A stretch of 64,000 nucleotides of DNA from Qipengyuania algicida (GTDB lineage Bacteria; Pseudomonadota; Alphaproteobacteria; Sphingomonadales; Sphingomonadaceae). Positions 24,894 to 35,679 of this stretch are shown here, one piece after another (the first letter of the stretch is position 1; every line of letters begins with the position of its first letter). The stretch covers positions 124,001 to 188,000 of the forward strand of contig NZ_WTYA01000002.1 of NCBI RefSeq assembly GCF_009828025.1, written 5' to 3'. Position numbers and translations under genes: made by a program. The notes under the pieces were generated by a model. It saw only the letters and a list, made by a program, of their open reading frames with translations, searched no databases and was not told the origin of the DNA.

Positions 24894-25610
24894 CTACTCC
24901 CTCACATCCGGCGGATCGGCAGCATAGCGTGTGCTATCGACCACTCCGGCCTCTTCGAACCCTTTTCGCCGCAAGCGACAGGAATCGCAAGCGCCACAAG
25001 CGCTCCCGTCGGCCATCGGATCGTAGCAGGACCAGCTCCAGGCCGGATCGAGCCCCAGCCGCTCGCATTCGCGCGCAATATCAGCCTTGGTCATATGCTG
25101 CAGCGGCGTGTGCACGGTGAACGGCCGTCCCCCCACCCCTTGGCGCGTGCCGAGCCGTGCGGTTTCAGCAAAGCTGGCGATAAATTCAGGGCGGCAATCC
25201 GGGTAGCCCGAATAGTCGAGCGAGTTTACCCCGATGAAGATATCGCTGGAATCGGCAGTCTCGGCGAAAGCGGTTGTCAGCGAGAGAAAAACAAGATTGC
25301 GCGCCGGGACGTAGGTGACAGGAATATCATCGCCGACACCGCTTTTCGGTACCGGGATATCTGCAGTCAGCGCCGAACCGCCGAAGGCTCGCAAATCGAG
25401 CGGCAGGACCACATGGCGCTCGACCCCCAGTCGCTCGGCAATCTCAAGCGCGGAATCGATCTCGCGTTTGTGACGCTGGCCATAGTCTATCGTCAGCCCG
25501 TGCAGCGTAAATCCGGCTTCTTTGGCCAGAGCAGCGGACACCATCGAATCGAGACCACCTGAAAGCAGCACGACCGCTTTCGGTCCGGACAAAGTGAAAT
25601 TCTCGGTCAT
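24894..25610 (-). CDS. queC: 7-cyano-7-deazaguanine synthase
   Basis: 238 residues. It converts 7-carboxy-7-deazaguanine to preQ0 using ATP and ammonia, a step of queuosine tRNA modification. The ATP-pyrophosphatase loop is VVLLSGGLDSM (SGGxDS), followed by GLTIDYGQRHKREID. The zinc-binding cysteines are in WSCYDPMADGSACGACDSCRLRRKGF. Length is normal. No other queuosine gene is adjacent. Confidence 0.95.
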   Translation of the reverse strand: MTENFTLSGPKAVVLLSGGLDSMVSAALAKEAGFTLHGLTIDYGQRHKREIDSALEIAERLGVERHVVLPLDLRAFGGSALTADIPVPKSGVGDDIPVTYVPARNLVFLSLTTAFAETADSSDIFIGVNSLDYSGYPDCRPEFIASFAETARLGTRQGVGGRPFTVHTPLQHMTKADIARECERLGLDPAWSWSCYDPMADGSACGACDSCRLRRKGFEEAGVVDSTRYAADPPDVRE

Positions 25611-25648
25611 GGCCCGCAGCTAGGCGAGCAATCCCACCGCGGCAAGTA

Positions 25649-26044
25649 TCAGCGGCAGCTCCCGGTCCGCCGTGCCTCAGCGCTGAACTGGAACGGGCGA
25701 CCATTGACGATACCCTGGCTTTCGATCTGCACCAGACGTTCCGTTTCCTTGCGGATGCTCGTGCGTCCGAAACCGTTCCCGTGGCACGCATATTGAACGG
25801 TCACCGCATCGGCCGAGTCTTCGATAACGATCCTTTTGCAATCGCTACCCAGATGGCGCAGCTGCAACAGCTGGCCTCCGTTCTTGACGCATAGGCGGCT
25901 GATCGCACCGCTATCGCGATCGTGAATCTGCCACAGCCCGGGCTCCAGCTTGCCAAGCATCGCCAGCGTACCGCCCTGCGACCAGGCCGGCACGGTTGCG
26001 AACGCGGCAACGACGGCAAGCCCCATCAGGGCAAGTTTACGCAT
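25649..26044 (-). CDS. Secreted DUF3617-like protein
   Basis: 131 residues from ATG 26044, with an AAGGAG site. A signal peptide (residues 1-23, ending PAWSQ) precedes GKLEPGLWQIHDRD, a short core with two cysteines (ISRLCVKNGG and LGSDCKRI) and a third cysteine in VQYACHGNGFGRTSIRKET. The LEPGLW start and the C-H-G-N-G-F-G pattern resemble DUF3617 periplasmic proteins of unknown role. It lies between hslO and queC on the same strand. Confidence 0.65.
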   Translation of the reverse strand: MRKLALMGLAVVAAFATVPAWSQGGTLAMLGKLEPGLWQIHDRDSGAISRLCVKNGGQLLQLRHLGSDCKRIVIEDSADAVTVQYACHGNGFGRTSIRKETERLVQIESQGIVNGRPFQFSAEARRTGSCR

Positions 26045-26140
26045 AGCCGTGACTCCTTCCATCGCTCGGATTGACAATCGCCCAAGGCCCTTCCCAAAAC
26101 GGCGGCCACACTGACAATATAATACGAGTGCCGGTGCTTT

Positions 26141-27040
26141 CTAGGCCGCGATAGCAAACAGGCGCGAGCAGAAGGCGCAATCGACGACGATTTCGCCCTC
26201 GTCATTGCGCATGTCTTGGCGGTCTTCCTCGGGAAAGCGGGCCAGCACTTTCTTGTAATGGTCGACCGAGCAGCGACAACCGCGCCGCAAGATCGGTCCG
26301 GTAAAGACCCGCACGTCCTGTTCCTCGTGGAACAGCCGCCAGGTGATCCCTTCAAGCGAAAGGGAGGGATCGAGCAATTCTTCGTGCTTGAGCGATCCGG
26401 CGAGAATCGCAACATGCTCCCATTCAGGATGGTCGAAGCGCGTGTGCAGGCGCTCCCGGCCTTCTTCGCCTTCGGGCAAATGCTGGACCAGCAGCCCGGC
26501 TGCCCGGCAGTTGTCACCAGCGGTCGAGATCGCAACGCGGATCAGCGTCGGGACCTGTTCCGACTGGAAGAAATAGGACTGGCACGCCTCCGCAAGGCTC
26601 GCCCCCTCGAGCGGGACAATCCCCTGATAGCGCCCACGATCGTCGGCGACGTCGAAAGTCAGCGCGAGATAGCCTTCTCCGAACAGGCTCGTAAGCGAAG
26701 GGTTGGCACCAAGCGCCGCCAACGCTTCCTCATCGAACTGGGCATAGCCGCGCAGCTCTCCGCCGCGATTGTCGCATACCAGCAGTCGCACCGGCCCCGC
26801 CTGGGTCTGCGCCTGCATCGTGACCTGCGAACCATCATCCTTGAGCAGCGAGCCGACCAGGGCGGTCAGTACCAGTGCTTCGGCGAGTAAATGCGTAATC
26901 GGCGCCGGATAGTCATGCGCTTTCAGGATTTCATCCAGCACATCGTCGAGCCGGACCGCACGTCCGCGCGCGTGATGCTGTGGCAGGGTGAAACCGAGCA
27001 CCCGCCCCGAAAATGTCTCTGTCGTGTCGTTATCGCTCAT
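26141..27040 (-). CDS. hslO: Redox-regulated chaperone Hsp33
   Basis: 299 residues from ATG 27040. Hsp33 is held inactive by zinc bound to four cysteines and becomes a holdase on oxidation. The four are present as CxC (RRGCRCSVDHY) and CxxC (VDCAFCSRLF) near the C-terminus. The N-terminal domain includes LAEALVLTALVGSLLKDDGS and CDNRGGELRGYAQ. It follows argF by 41 bases on the same strand and is probably in the same operon, an arrangement frequent in alphaproteobacteria. Confidence 0.95.
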   Translation of the reverse strand: MSDNDTTETFSGRVLGFTLPQHHARGRAVRLDDVLDEILKAHDYPAPITHLLAEALVLTALVGSLLKDDGSQVTMQAQTQAGPVRLLVCDNRGGELRGYAQFDEEALAALGANPSLTSLFGEGYLALTFDVADDRGRYQGIVPLEGASLAEACQSYFFQSEQVPTLIRVAISTAGDNCRAAGLLVQHLPEGEEGRERLHTRFDHPEWEHVAILAGSLKHEELLDPSLSLEGITWRLFHEEQDVRVFTGPILRRGCRCSVDHYKKVLARFPEEDRQDMRNDEGEIVVDCAFCSRLFAIAA

Positions 27041-27081
27041 GGCGCGCGATATGGGGGGCAAACCCTGACTTGGTAAGAGGG

Positions 27082-28011
27082 TTACAGGCGACCCAGCGCC
27101 CAAAGCAGGACCGATTTCTGCGCATGGATGCGGTTTTCCGCCTCGTCGAACACGATCGACTGCGGTCCTTCGAAGACCTCTTGCGAGACTTCCTCATCGA
27201 CATGCGCCGGCAGGCAGTGGAGAAATTTCGCGTCCGGCGCGGCTAGCTCCATCAATCTCGAATCGACCTGGTAAGGTGCCATTGCGGCGAGCTTGTTGTG
27301 CGTGTGCTCCTGCCCCATCGAAACCCAAGTATCGGTTACGAGCACATCGGCGCCATCCGCCGCTTCGACGGCATCTTGGGTCAACGTCACCTTCGATCCG
27401 GCAGCGCGTGCCAGCTCGACGAATTCTGTCTCTGGCTCATAGCCTTGCGGCGTCGCAACGCGGACATTGAACTTCATCAGAGCGGCCGCTTCGAGCATCG
27501 AGTGCAGCACATTGTTGCCATCGCCGAACCACGCCAGCTCAAGCCCAGGCAGCGGCTTGCCATGCTCGACCAGCGTCAGCAGGTCGGCGACGATCTGGCA
27601 CGGGTGCGAGCGGTCGGTCAGCCCGTTGATCACCGGAACGCTGGCATAACGCGCCAGCTCTTCCGCCTTGGCATGATTGTCGGTGCGGATCATGATGCAA
27701 TCGACCATCCGGCTGAGCACGCGGGCGGTGTCGGCAATGCTTTCGCCGCGGCCGAGTTGCGAAGTCGACGAATCGAGGATCAGCGCGCTGCCGCCGAGCT
27801 GGCGCATGGCGATGTCGAAGCTGACGCGCGTGCGGGTGGAGGCCTTTTCGAAGATCATCGCCAGCACATGGCCAGCGAGCGGAGCGTCGGCGTCTACCTT
27901 GCCCTTGGGCCAGTCTAAACGCGCGCCCTTACGGTTGATCGCATCGTTGATCATCGCCGCAATGGCATCCCCGCCCGCATCGGACAGATCGAGGAAATCG
28001 CGCTTTTCCAC
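27082..28011 (-). CDS. argF: Ornithine carbamoyltransferase
   Basis: 309 residues, GTG start. It makes citrulline from ornithine and carbamoyl phosphate in arginine synthesis. Carbamoyl-phosphate site: [12 protein letters not shown]. Further family motifs: [14 protein letters not shown] and the catalytic [12 protein letters not shown]. It is 15 bases downstream of argD, forming argD-argF, with hslO following. Confidence 0.97.
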   Translation of the reverse strand: MEKRDFLDLSDAGGDAIAAMINDAINRKGARLDWPKGKVDADAPLAGHVLAMIFEKASTRTRVSFDIAMRQLGGSALILDSSTSQLGRGESIADTARVLSRMVDCIMIRTDNHAKAEELARYASVPVINGLTDRSHPCQIVADLLTLVEHGKPLPGLELAWFGDGNNVLHSMLEAAALMKFNVRVATPQGYEPETEFVELARAAGSKVTLTQDAVEAADGADVLVTDTWVSMGQEHTHNKLAAMAPYQVDSRLMELAAPDAKFLHCLPAHVDEEVSQEVFEGPQSIVFDEAENRIHAQKSVLLWALGRL

Positions 28012-28026
28012 CGCCGGACCCTCCTG

Positions 28027-29220
28027 TCAGCCGCTGGTATCGGGACTGTAGCTCGCCGCACCAGCGGAAAGCTTGTCGAAGAACTCATCGAATTCGGCAT
28101 CGCCCGCGACCAAGGGCGGCAACACACGCAAGGTCTGATCGCCCGCTGCCACGGTCAGCAACTGATGGTTGTCGCGCAGGTGGGCGAAGAACGGACGGCT
28201 TTCGACCTTCATCCTGATTCCCAGCATCAGCCCCTTGCCGCGCACGAGATCGAACAGCTCGGGATAATTGCCGATGAACTGTTCGAGACGGCTGCGCAGA
28301 CGCTCGCCCTTCTCGGTCACTTCGGCGAGGAATTCGTCATTGGCGACCGCGTCGAGCACCGCCATCCCGGCGGCCATCGCCAACGGGTTTCCGCCATAGG
28401 TCGAACCATGCGTGCCGAAGCCCATCCCCCGCGCGGCCTTTTCGGTGGCGAGGCAAGCGCCCAGCGGGAAGCCGCCCCCGATGCCCTTGGCAGTTGCCAT
28501 CACATCGGGCTCGACGCCGTAATGTTCATAGGCATAAAGCTTGCCTGTGCGCGCCATGCCGCATTGCACTTCGTCGAACACCAGCATCAGATCGTTCTCG
28601 TCAGCAAGCTGGCGCAGGCCGGAAATGAACTCCTGGCTTGCAGGGCGGATGCCGCCTTCACCCTGGATCGGCTCGACCAGGAAGCCCGCGGTTTTCGGCC
28701 CCATCTGAGCCTTGGCGCTCTCCAGATCGTCGAACTCGGCGTAACGGAAACCTTCGAGCAGCGGCATGAAGCCCTTGTGCATCTTCTCCTGATTGGAGGC
28801 ACTGATGGTCGCCATGGTGCGACCGTGAAAGGCGTTCTTGAAGGTGATGAGCTCTGTGCGCTGGGGATCGCCGCCCTCATGCTGGTGATAGGCGCGTGCG
28901 GTCTTGATCGCGCATTCGACCGCCTCGGCGCCCGAATTGGTGAAGAACACCGTGTCAGCGAAGGTCTTGTCGACCAGCCTCTGCGCCAGCGCTTCCCCCT
29001 GCGGACTGCCGTAGAGGTTGGAGACGTGCATCAGCTTCGCCGCCTGCTGCTGGATCGCATTGATCAGCCCCTCGTGCGAGTGGCCCAGCAGATTGACCGC
29101 GATACCGCTGGCGAAATCGAGATAGCGAGTGCTGTCCTCGTCGATCAGATGGCAATGGTCGCCCTCGACCGGGCGTACGCCGCAACGGGGATAGACGGGC
29201 ATCAGGGGGGTAATCGACAT
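28027..29220 (-). CDS. argD: Acetylornithine aminotransferase
   Basis: 397 residues from ATG 29220. A class III PLP aminotransferase of arginine (and possibly lysine) synthesis. Key segments: FASGIAVNLLGHSH, FFTNSGAEAVECAIKTAR, LVFDEVQCGMARTGKLYAYE and the PLP lysine in MATAKGIGGGFPLGA. First gene of the argD-argF-hslO unit. Proximity to argF supports acetylornithine over GABA as the substrate. Confidence 0.95.
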   Translation of the reverse strand: MSITPLMPVYPRCGVRPVEGDHCHLIDEDSTRYLDFASGIAVNLLGHSHEGLINAIQQQAAKLMHVSNLYGSPQGEALAQRLVDKTFADTVFFTNSGAEAVECAIKTARAYHQHEGGDPQRTELITFKNAFHGRTMATISASNQEKMHKGFMPLLEGFRYAEFDDLESAKAQMGPKTAGFLVEPIQGEGGIRPASQEFISGLRQLADENDLMLVFDEVQCGMARTGKLYAYEHYGVEPDVMATAKGIGGGFPLGACLATEKAARGMGFGTHGSTYGGNPLAMAAGMAVLDAVANDEFLAEVTEKGERLRSRLEQFIGNYPELFDLVRGKGLMLGIRMKVESRPFFAHLRDNHQLLTVAAGDQTLRVLPPLVAGDAEFDEFFDKLSAGAASYSPDTSG

Positions 29221-29347
29221 AGGGCCTCCGGCAGGAACGGAATCGGGAAACGCAAATGGCGGCCTCGCACGGAAGCCGCCACTCGCCAATATCAACGCGG
29301 TCTATGCCTTGCGACCTTCCGGGTCAAACCCGGATGGCCTGGCACCC

Positions 29348-30103
29348 TTATTCCGAAGCCGGAACCAGGTTCACCGCGGAATATTTCCCTCGTCGGTCGA
29401 CCTCGAGGTCGAACTCGTAACGCTCGCCTTCGTTGATCCCGGCAAGCCCAGACCGCTCGACCGCACTGATGTGCACGAACGCGTCGGGTTGTCCATCGTC
29501 ACGCGTGAGGAAACCGAAACCCTTGGTGGAGTTGAAGAACTTCACCGTGCCGGTCGCCTTGTCGCCGGTCAGCTCACGCTGCGGAGCCGCAGGGCGCTGG
29601 GCCGGTTCGATCACATCGCCGACGATCTGGAGATCCTGCGCAGACACCTTGCCGCCGCGATCGACCAGATTGAATTCAAGCTCCTGACCTTCGGCCAGAC
29701 CTTCGAGCCCGGCGCGTTCGACCGCGCTGATGTGAACGAACACATCTTCGCCGCCGCTATCCTGCTGGATGAAGCCGAAGCCTTTCTGGCCGTTGAAAAA
29801 CTTGACCGTGCCCTTGCCGGTGCCGACGACCTGTGCGGGCATGCGGTTGAAACCGCCGCCACCACCACCACCGCCGCCGCCGCGATTGCCACCGCCGCGG
29901 AAACCACCGCCGCCGCCGCCATCGCGATCGCCGCCGAAGCCGCCACCGCCGCCGCGCCGGTCATCGAACCGACCGCCGCCGCCGCCGCCAAAATCGCCTT
30001 GAGGTGCAAATCCTCCGGGGGTTCCACCGAAGGGATCGAAATTGTCTTCGCCAAATCCGTCGCGTTTGTCCCGTCCCCGACGGCGGCCTCTATCGTAACC
30101 CAT
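29348..30103 (-). CDS. Double cold-shock-domain protein with Gly/Arg-rich N-terminus
   Basis: 251 residues. Residues 1-88 are low complexity, rich in Gly with spaced Arg and Asp (runs of 5-10 Gly). Then come two cold-shock domains: the first about 96-160 (RNP1 KGFGFI at 107, RNP2 VFVHI at 121), the second about 184-250 (KGFGFL at 194, AFVHI at 208). CSDs bind single-stranded RNA and DNA. Two-CSD proteins are normal in alphaproteobacteria; the long Gly/Arg tail is the unusual part and recalls RGG regions of RNA-binding proteins. The ending is VPASE. Confidence 0.93.
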   Translation of the reverse strand: MGYDRGRRRGRDKRDGFGEDNFDPFGGTPGGFAPQGDFGGGGGGRFDDRRGGGGGFGGDRDGGGGGGFRGGGNRGGGGGGGGGGFNRMPAQVVGTGKGTVKFFNGQKGFGFIQQDSGGEDVFVHISAVERAGLEGLAEGQELEFNLVDRGGKVSAQDLQIVGDVIEPAQRPAAPQRELTGDKATGTVKFFNSTKGFGFLTRDDGQPDAFVHISAVERSGLAGINEGERYEFDLEVDRRGKYSAVNLVPASE

Positions 30104-30479
30104 AATCGTGCAACAACCTTGTCGCGCAGCCCCGCTTCACGTTTCGCGCCGGATCGTGGGCCGCATAGCGAACCCGGCGCGCGGGGAAGTCCTCAGAAAC
30201 GCCCCCCATCTTCATCCTTTATAGCGCAATTTGCGACACAAGCGAATGAATTACCGCAAATCCCATGATTCCGGTAAAAATGTGGCGTTTGCGACGCGCT
30301 TTATAACATTTGTCTACCCTCGTGAGGGCCTTGCGCAACCCTGTCAGGCCAGAAAATCGAATCACCGCAGGGAAATTCGCACGAATCGGACCGGTCGAAA
30401 ATCGGCAGGTCGACGATTTTGCCTCATGCCTCTCGCAGCTTCTCGACCTGACCGGGCCGGTGTGGCAAATGGCGTGGCG
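30104..30479 (+). other. Intergenic region, no gene seen
   Basis: 376 bases between the divergent cold-shock gene and the next plus-strand gene. I see no convincing gene, tRNA or repeat. It should hold the promoter and untranslated leader of the cold-shock gene on the minus strand (cold-shock mRNAs often have long structured leaders) and the promoter of the plus-strand genes. A small CCCTC-GT-GAGGG hairpin occurs near 30315. Confidence 0.5.
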
Positions 30480-30878
30480 ATGAACCAGCTGATCCAGATC
30501 ATCGGCTCGCTTGCTGCCATACTGGCGCTCGCCTGGATCGCCGCCAGGCTGAAGTTAGGGGGCGACCGGCGCATCGTCGACGAGGCCGAGGCCGGCAGGC
30601 TGGCCGACGAGGCGGTGAGCGGCTTTACCGCCAGCGATATCGCGATCGATCGCGATCGTACCGCCGCATTGATGCGCGATGCGCAGGGCCGAGTCCTGCT
30701 GCTGCGGCGCCACGGCGCCCATTTCGCCGGTCGTGTGCTGGATCCGGGTGCCGAGATTGCCCTGTCCGGGAATCGAGTCGAACTCGTCCCGGCGGATCGC
30801 CGCTTCGGACCAGCGACTCTGAACTTCGACAATCGGCCGCCGGAATGGGTCGTGCGCCTGACGACGGGAGGCAACTGA
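30480..30878 (+). CDS. Small membrane-anchored protein of unknown function
   Basis: 132 residues from ATG 30480 (an in-frame GTG at 30474 is possible). One N-terminal membrane helix (IIGSLAAILALAWIAARL) acts as an anchor. The soluble part (residues of about 30-132) begins EAEAGRLADEAVSGF and contains two beta-rich repeats (ALMRDAQGRVLLLRRHGAHF, FDNRPPEWVVRL). I do not recognise a family. It ends four bases before the sterol-desaturase-family gene and is probably co-transcribed with it. Confidence 0.65.
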   Translation: MNQLIQIIGSLAAILALAWIAARLKLGGDRRIVDEAEAGRLADEAVSGFTASDIAIDRDRTAALMRDAQGRVLLLRRHGAHFAGRVLDPGAEIALSGNRVELVPADRRFGPATLNFDNRPPEWVVRLTTGGN

Positions 30879-30882
30879 CCCC

Positions 30883-31818
30883 ATGGCATCGTTCAATCCG
30901 GTCGATTACGCGGTCCCCGCCTTCGTGGCGCTGGTGATGATCGAAATGATCTGGGCATGGAAGGCGCGGCCCGAAGCCTATGAGGCGAAGGACACGCTGG
31001 TTTCGCTCGCCTTTGGCCTCGGCAGCACCATTGCCGGGCTTGCTTTCGGAGGCTTCATCGTCGCCCTGTCGCTGTGGCTCTATTCCTTCCACCTCATCGA
31101 CATCGGTTGGCAATGGTGGATCTGGCCGATCTGCTTCGTGCTCGACGACCTCGCCTATTACTGGTTCCACCGCACGGCCCACCGCGTACGCTGGTTCTGG
31201 GCGAGCCACGTCAACCACCATTCGAGCCAGCATTACAATCTCTCGACCGCGCTCCGGCAGACCTGGACCGGCTTCTTCGCGATCAGCTTCATTTTCCGCC
31301 TGCCGCTGGTTCTGGTCGGGTTTCACCCGGCGATGCTGGCGATCTGCGCGGGCTTCAACCTGATCTACCAGTTCTGGATCCACACCGAGGCAATCGGCAG
31401 GATGCCGCGCTGGTTCGAAGCGGTGATGAACACGCCCAGCCACCACCGGGTCCACCACGCCACCAACCCGCGCTATCTCGATCGCAACTATGCCGGCGTG
31501 TTCATCGTGTGGGACCGACTGTTCGGCACCTTCGAACCGGAATCCGACGACGAACGCATCCGCTATGGCATCGTCAAGCAACTAGGCAGCTTCAACCTGC
31601 TGTGGGCGGTGTTCCATGAATGGGTCGGCATCGCGCAGGACGTTTGGCGCGCGCCCTGGCGGCACAAGCTGTCCTATCTTCTGCGCGAGCCGGGATGGAG
31701 CCATGACGGCAGCCGCGAGACCAGCGACATGATCCGCGCGCGCTGGCTCGAGCGGCATCCCGAGAACAAACCAGTTTCATCCAAGAACGCAATTGCGGAG
31801 CGTGGCAAGGCGGCTTAA
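30883..31818 (+). CDS. Sterol desaturase/fatty acid hydroxylase family membrane protein
   Basis: 311 residues with several membrane helices. The di-iron histidine boxes are WFHRTAHRVRWFWASHVNHH and, further on, HHRVHHATN with HTEAIGRMP between them. The HTEAIG and RYLDRNYAGVFIVWDRLFGTF segments belong to the subgroup often described as sterol desaturase-like C-5 or alkylglycerol monooxygenase-like. The substrate is unknown. It is distinct from the smaller paralog at 17403-18251. A GMC oxidoreductase follows after 27 bases. Confidence 0.9.
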   Translation: MASFNPVDYAVPAFVALVMIEMIWAWKARPEAYEAKDTLVSLAFGLGSTIAGLAFGGFIVALSLWLYSFHLIDIGWQWWIWPICFVLDDLAYYWFHRTAHRVRWFWASHVNHHSSQHYNLSTALRQTWTGFFAISFIFRLPLVLVGFHPAMLAICAGFNLIYQFWIHTEAIGRMPRWFEAVMNTPSHHRVHHATNPRYLDRNYAGVFIVWDRLFGTFEPESDDERIRYGIVKQLGSFNLLWAVFHEWVGIAQDVWRAPWRHKLSYLLREPGWSHDGSRETSDMIRARWLERHPENKPVSSKNAIAERGKAA

Positions 31819-31845
31819 CCTCTCGTCCGAGAGAGAGGATAAGCC

Positions 31846-33429
31846 ATGGATGAGTTCGACGTTATCGTAATTGGTGGCGGCAGCGCTGGCAGCGCCGTCG
31901 CCGGACGGCTGGCCAAGTCGGGCAAGAGTGTCTGCCTGCTCGAAGCGGGCCCGCGCAATAACACCATGCTGGTGAAAACGCCGGGCTTCATGCCATTCCT
32001 GCGCAACGCGTCGAACTATCGTTACGAGACCGTCCCGCAAAAAGGGCTCAACGGTCGCACAGGCTATCAGCCGCGTGGGCGCGGCCTCGGCGGATCGTCG
32101 GCGATCAATGCTATGATCTATATCCGCGGCAACCGCTGGGACTACGACAATTGGGCGGATTTGGGCTGCACCGGTTGGGGCTATGACGATGTGCTGCCCT
32201 ATTTCCGCCAGGCGGAGCACAATGTGCGCGGGGCCGATGCGTTTCACGGCGATTCCGGGCCGCTGTGGGTGTCGGACCAGAAATGGCCCAACCCGGGCAG
32301 TCTCGCCTTTGTCGAGGCGGCAGCCCAGATGCAATTGCCGCGCAACGCCGATTTCAACGGCGCCAATCAGGCAGGCTTCGGCATGTATCAGGTGACGCAG
32401 AAGGACGGCGAACGCTGGTCTGCGGCGCGTGCCTATGTCGAGCCTTTGCGTGGCAATCGCAATCTCGACGTGCGCATCGGCGTGACGGTGCAGCATATCG
32501 ATTTCGAGGATCAGCGCGCCTGCGGAGTCACTTATTCGGTCGGTTCGAAACGCCGTCAGGTGAAGGCGCGCGGCGGGGTGGTGCTTTCGGCGGGAGCGTT
32601 CAATTCGCCGCAGGTGCTGATGCTTTCCGGTATTGGCCCGGCAAGCCATCTGACGCAGCACGGTATCCCGGTGCTGCGCGAAAGCAATGCGGTCGGGTCG
32701 GACCTGCAGGACCATATCGACTATGTCTCAAGCTGGGAGACCGAGAGCCACGATTTCATCGGCGACAGCTTCGAAGGCACATCCAAAATGATCAAGGCGA
32801 TCATCGAGCATCGCCGCCGCCGGACCGGGCCGATGACCACGCCCTATGCCGAGGCGGGTGGGTTCTGGACCGTGATGCCTGATTCGCCCGCGCCGGACAT
32901 TCAATGGCATTTCGTTCCCGCCATGCTGGAAGATCACGGGCGCACGCGGGTGAAGGGGCACGGCTTCTCGCTCCACGCCTGCGTCCTGCGCCCCGAAAGC
33001 CGGGGCACGGTGCGGCTTGCGAGCCAGGACGCGAGCGACGCGCCGCTGATCGATCCCAATTTCCTCGATTCGGATCAGGATATGGCGACGCTGCGCGCAG
33101 GGGTGCGCCTGTCGCATCGCATCGCCAGCGCACCGCCGCTCGTAGTTTATCAGCCGCAGGACCGCTATCCGATCAATCTCGACGACGATGCGCAGCTCGA
33201 CGAACTGATCCGCAACCGCGCCGATACGGTCTATCACCCGGTCGGCACCTGCCGGATGGGTGCGGATGAGGACAGCGTGGTCGATCCCAAGCTGAAGGCC
33301 CGCGGAGTCGAGAACCTGTGGGTGGCCGACGCCAGCATCATGCCGCGCCTCGTCAGCGGGAACACCAATGCACCCAGCATCATGATCGGCGAACGCTGCG
33401 CGGAGTTTGTGCAGAGTCATTTGCAATAG
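31846..33429 (+). CDS. GMC-family FAD oxidoreductase (choline/alcohol dehydrogenase-like)
   Basis: 527 residues. The N-terminal Rossmann motif is VIVIGGGSAGSAVAGRL...LLEAG for FAD, and the GMC signature is RGRGLGGSSAINAMIYIRG. The second signature is GVVLSAGAFNSPQVLMLSGI, and the C-terminal active site is YHPVGTCRMG...VADASIMPRLVSGNTNAP. Such enzymes oxidise alcohols such as choline or aliphatic alcohols. No betaine aldehyde dehydrogenase lies nearby, so I do not call it betA; with the upstream hydroxylase it may act on a lipid alcohol. Confidence 0.9.
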   Translation: MDEFDVIVIGGGSAGSAVAGRLAKSGKSVCLLEAGPRNNTMLVKTPGFMPFLRNASNYRYETVPQKGLNGRTGYQPRGRGLGGSSAINAMIYIRGNRWDYDNWADLGCTGWGYDDVLPYFRQAEHNVRGADAFHGDSGPLWVSDQKWPNPGSLAFVEAAAQMQLPRNADFNGANQAGFGMYQVTQKDGERWSAARAYVEPLRGNRNLDVRIGVTVQHIDFEDQRACGVTYSVGSKRRQVKARGGVVLSAGAFNSPQVLMLSGIGPASHLTQHGIPVLRESNAVGSDLQDHIDYVSSWETESHDFIGDSFEGTSKMIKAIIEHRRRRTGPMTTPYAEAGGFWTVMPDSPAPDIQWHFVPAMLEDHGRTRVKGHGFSLHACVLRPESRGTVRLASQDASDAPLIDPNFLDSDQDMATLRAGVRLSHRIASAPPLVVYQPQDRYPINLDDDAQLDELIRNRADTVYHPVGTCRMGADEDSVVDPKLKARGVENLWVADASIMPRLVSGNTNAPSIMIGERCAEFVQSHLQ

Positions 33430-33671
33430 CCTCAGGCGCCGGCGGGGCCATCCGGCCCCTTGGCTATCCTCGCTCCCTCCGGTCGCTGCGGGCGCGCGGT
33501 CGCGCTTGCGGGCTGCTGGTCGCAGCCCGAGCCATTCCCGGCCACTAATGTCTGGCGAAATTTCGGTTTGCGACAGCGAACCGCAAGGCCGACCGGCCGC
33601 CCGCAGGTGCCCTAAAGCGCAGCGGAGGGATTAGCACCGAGGACGAACGCGCGGAGGCGCTTTCGAAAAAC
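33430..33671. other. Intergenic region, no gene seen
   Basis: Together with the terminator and spacer up to 33856 this forms a 427-base gap between convergent genes. Just after the GMC gene, GGGGCC (33444) pairs with GGCCCC (33454) around ATCC. It lacks a T-run and may be a weak Rho-independent terminator. I see no protein-coding signal in the rest. Confidence 0.5.
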
Positions 33672-33708
33672 AAAAAAAGGGGCCGGAGCGCTTGCGCGGC
33701 TCCGGCCC
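33672..33708 (-). terminator. Rho-independent terminator of glnK-amtB
   Basis: On the minus strand GGGCCGGAGC (33708-33699) pairs with GCTCCGGCCC (33689-33680) around a nine-base loop, followed by seven T (33678-33672). It lies about 150 bases after the amtB stop codon. Confidence 0.88.
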
Positions 33709-33856
33709 TCGATAGGCTAATGTTCGCAGGAGGAACATGGTTTGGCGGGTCCGGAGTAGGAGAGGAGAGAGATCCCCGGTCCCGCCAATTCGGTAAACTC
33801 TTGTTTGGCCGGTGCCGCGCAAGGAAGCCCCCCGGCATCCTGCGCGGCACCTTGCC

Positions 33857-35559
<1,703 letters not shown>

Positions 35560-35588
35560 CTACCGGCCAAGTCCGGCAGAGAGCTTGC

Positions 35589-35604
35589 AGCAAACAGCGT
35601 GCCA
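35589..35604 (-). promoter_or_regulatory. Sigma-54 promoter of glnK-amtB
   Basis: Read on the minus strand, 35604 to 35589 is TGGCACG-CTGT-TTGCT, an exact match to the sigma-54 consensus TGGCACG-N4-TTGCW (-24/-12). It lies 42 bases upstream of the glnK ATG, which leaves a leader of about 30 bases. It implies control by sigma-54 with NtrC under nitrogen limitation, as known for glnK-amtB in many proteobacteria. Confidence 0.9.
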
Positions 35605-35679
35605 AAACGCGCTCAGGCGTAATTTCATATCCCGGCAGCAGCCAGAGCAGACACAAAAGATTAATAAATGGTCAATTGC

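Noticed and set aside
29840..30000. CCG/CCA-rich repeat near the cold-shock gene
   Set aside because: It encodes the Gly/Arg-rich arm of the cold-shock protein on the minus strand.
33444..33459. GGGGCC/GGCCCC hairpin after the GMC gene as a terminator
   Set aside because: The stem is only six bases and no T-run follows; mentioned only as a possible weak terminator.
33545..33850. Minus-strand open frame of about 100 residues in the gap before amtB
   Set aside because: It runs through the terminator hairpin, has no ribosome site and reads as low-complexity Arg/Pro/Ser sequence.
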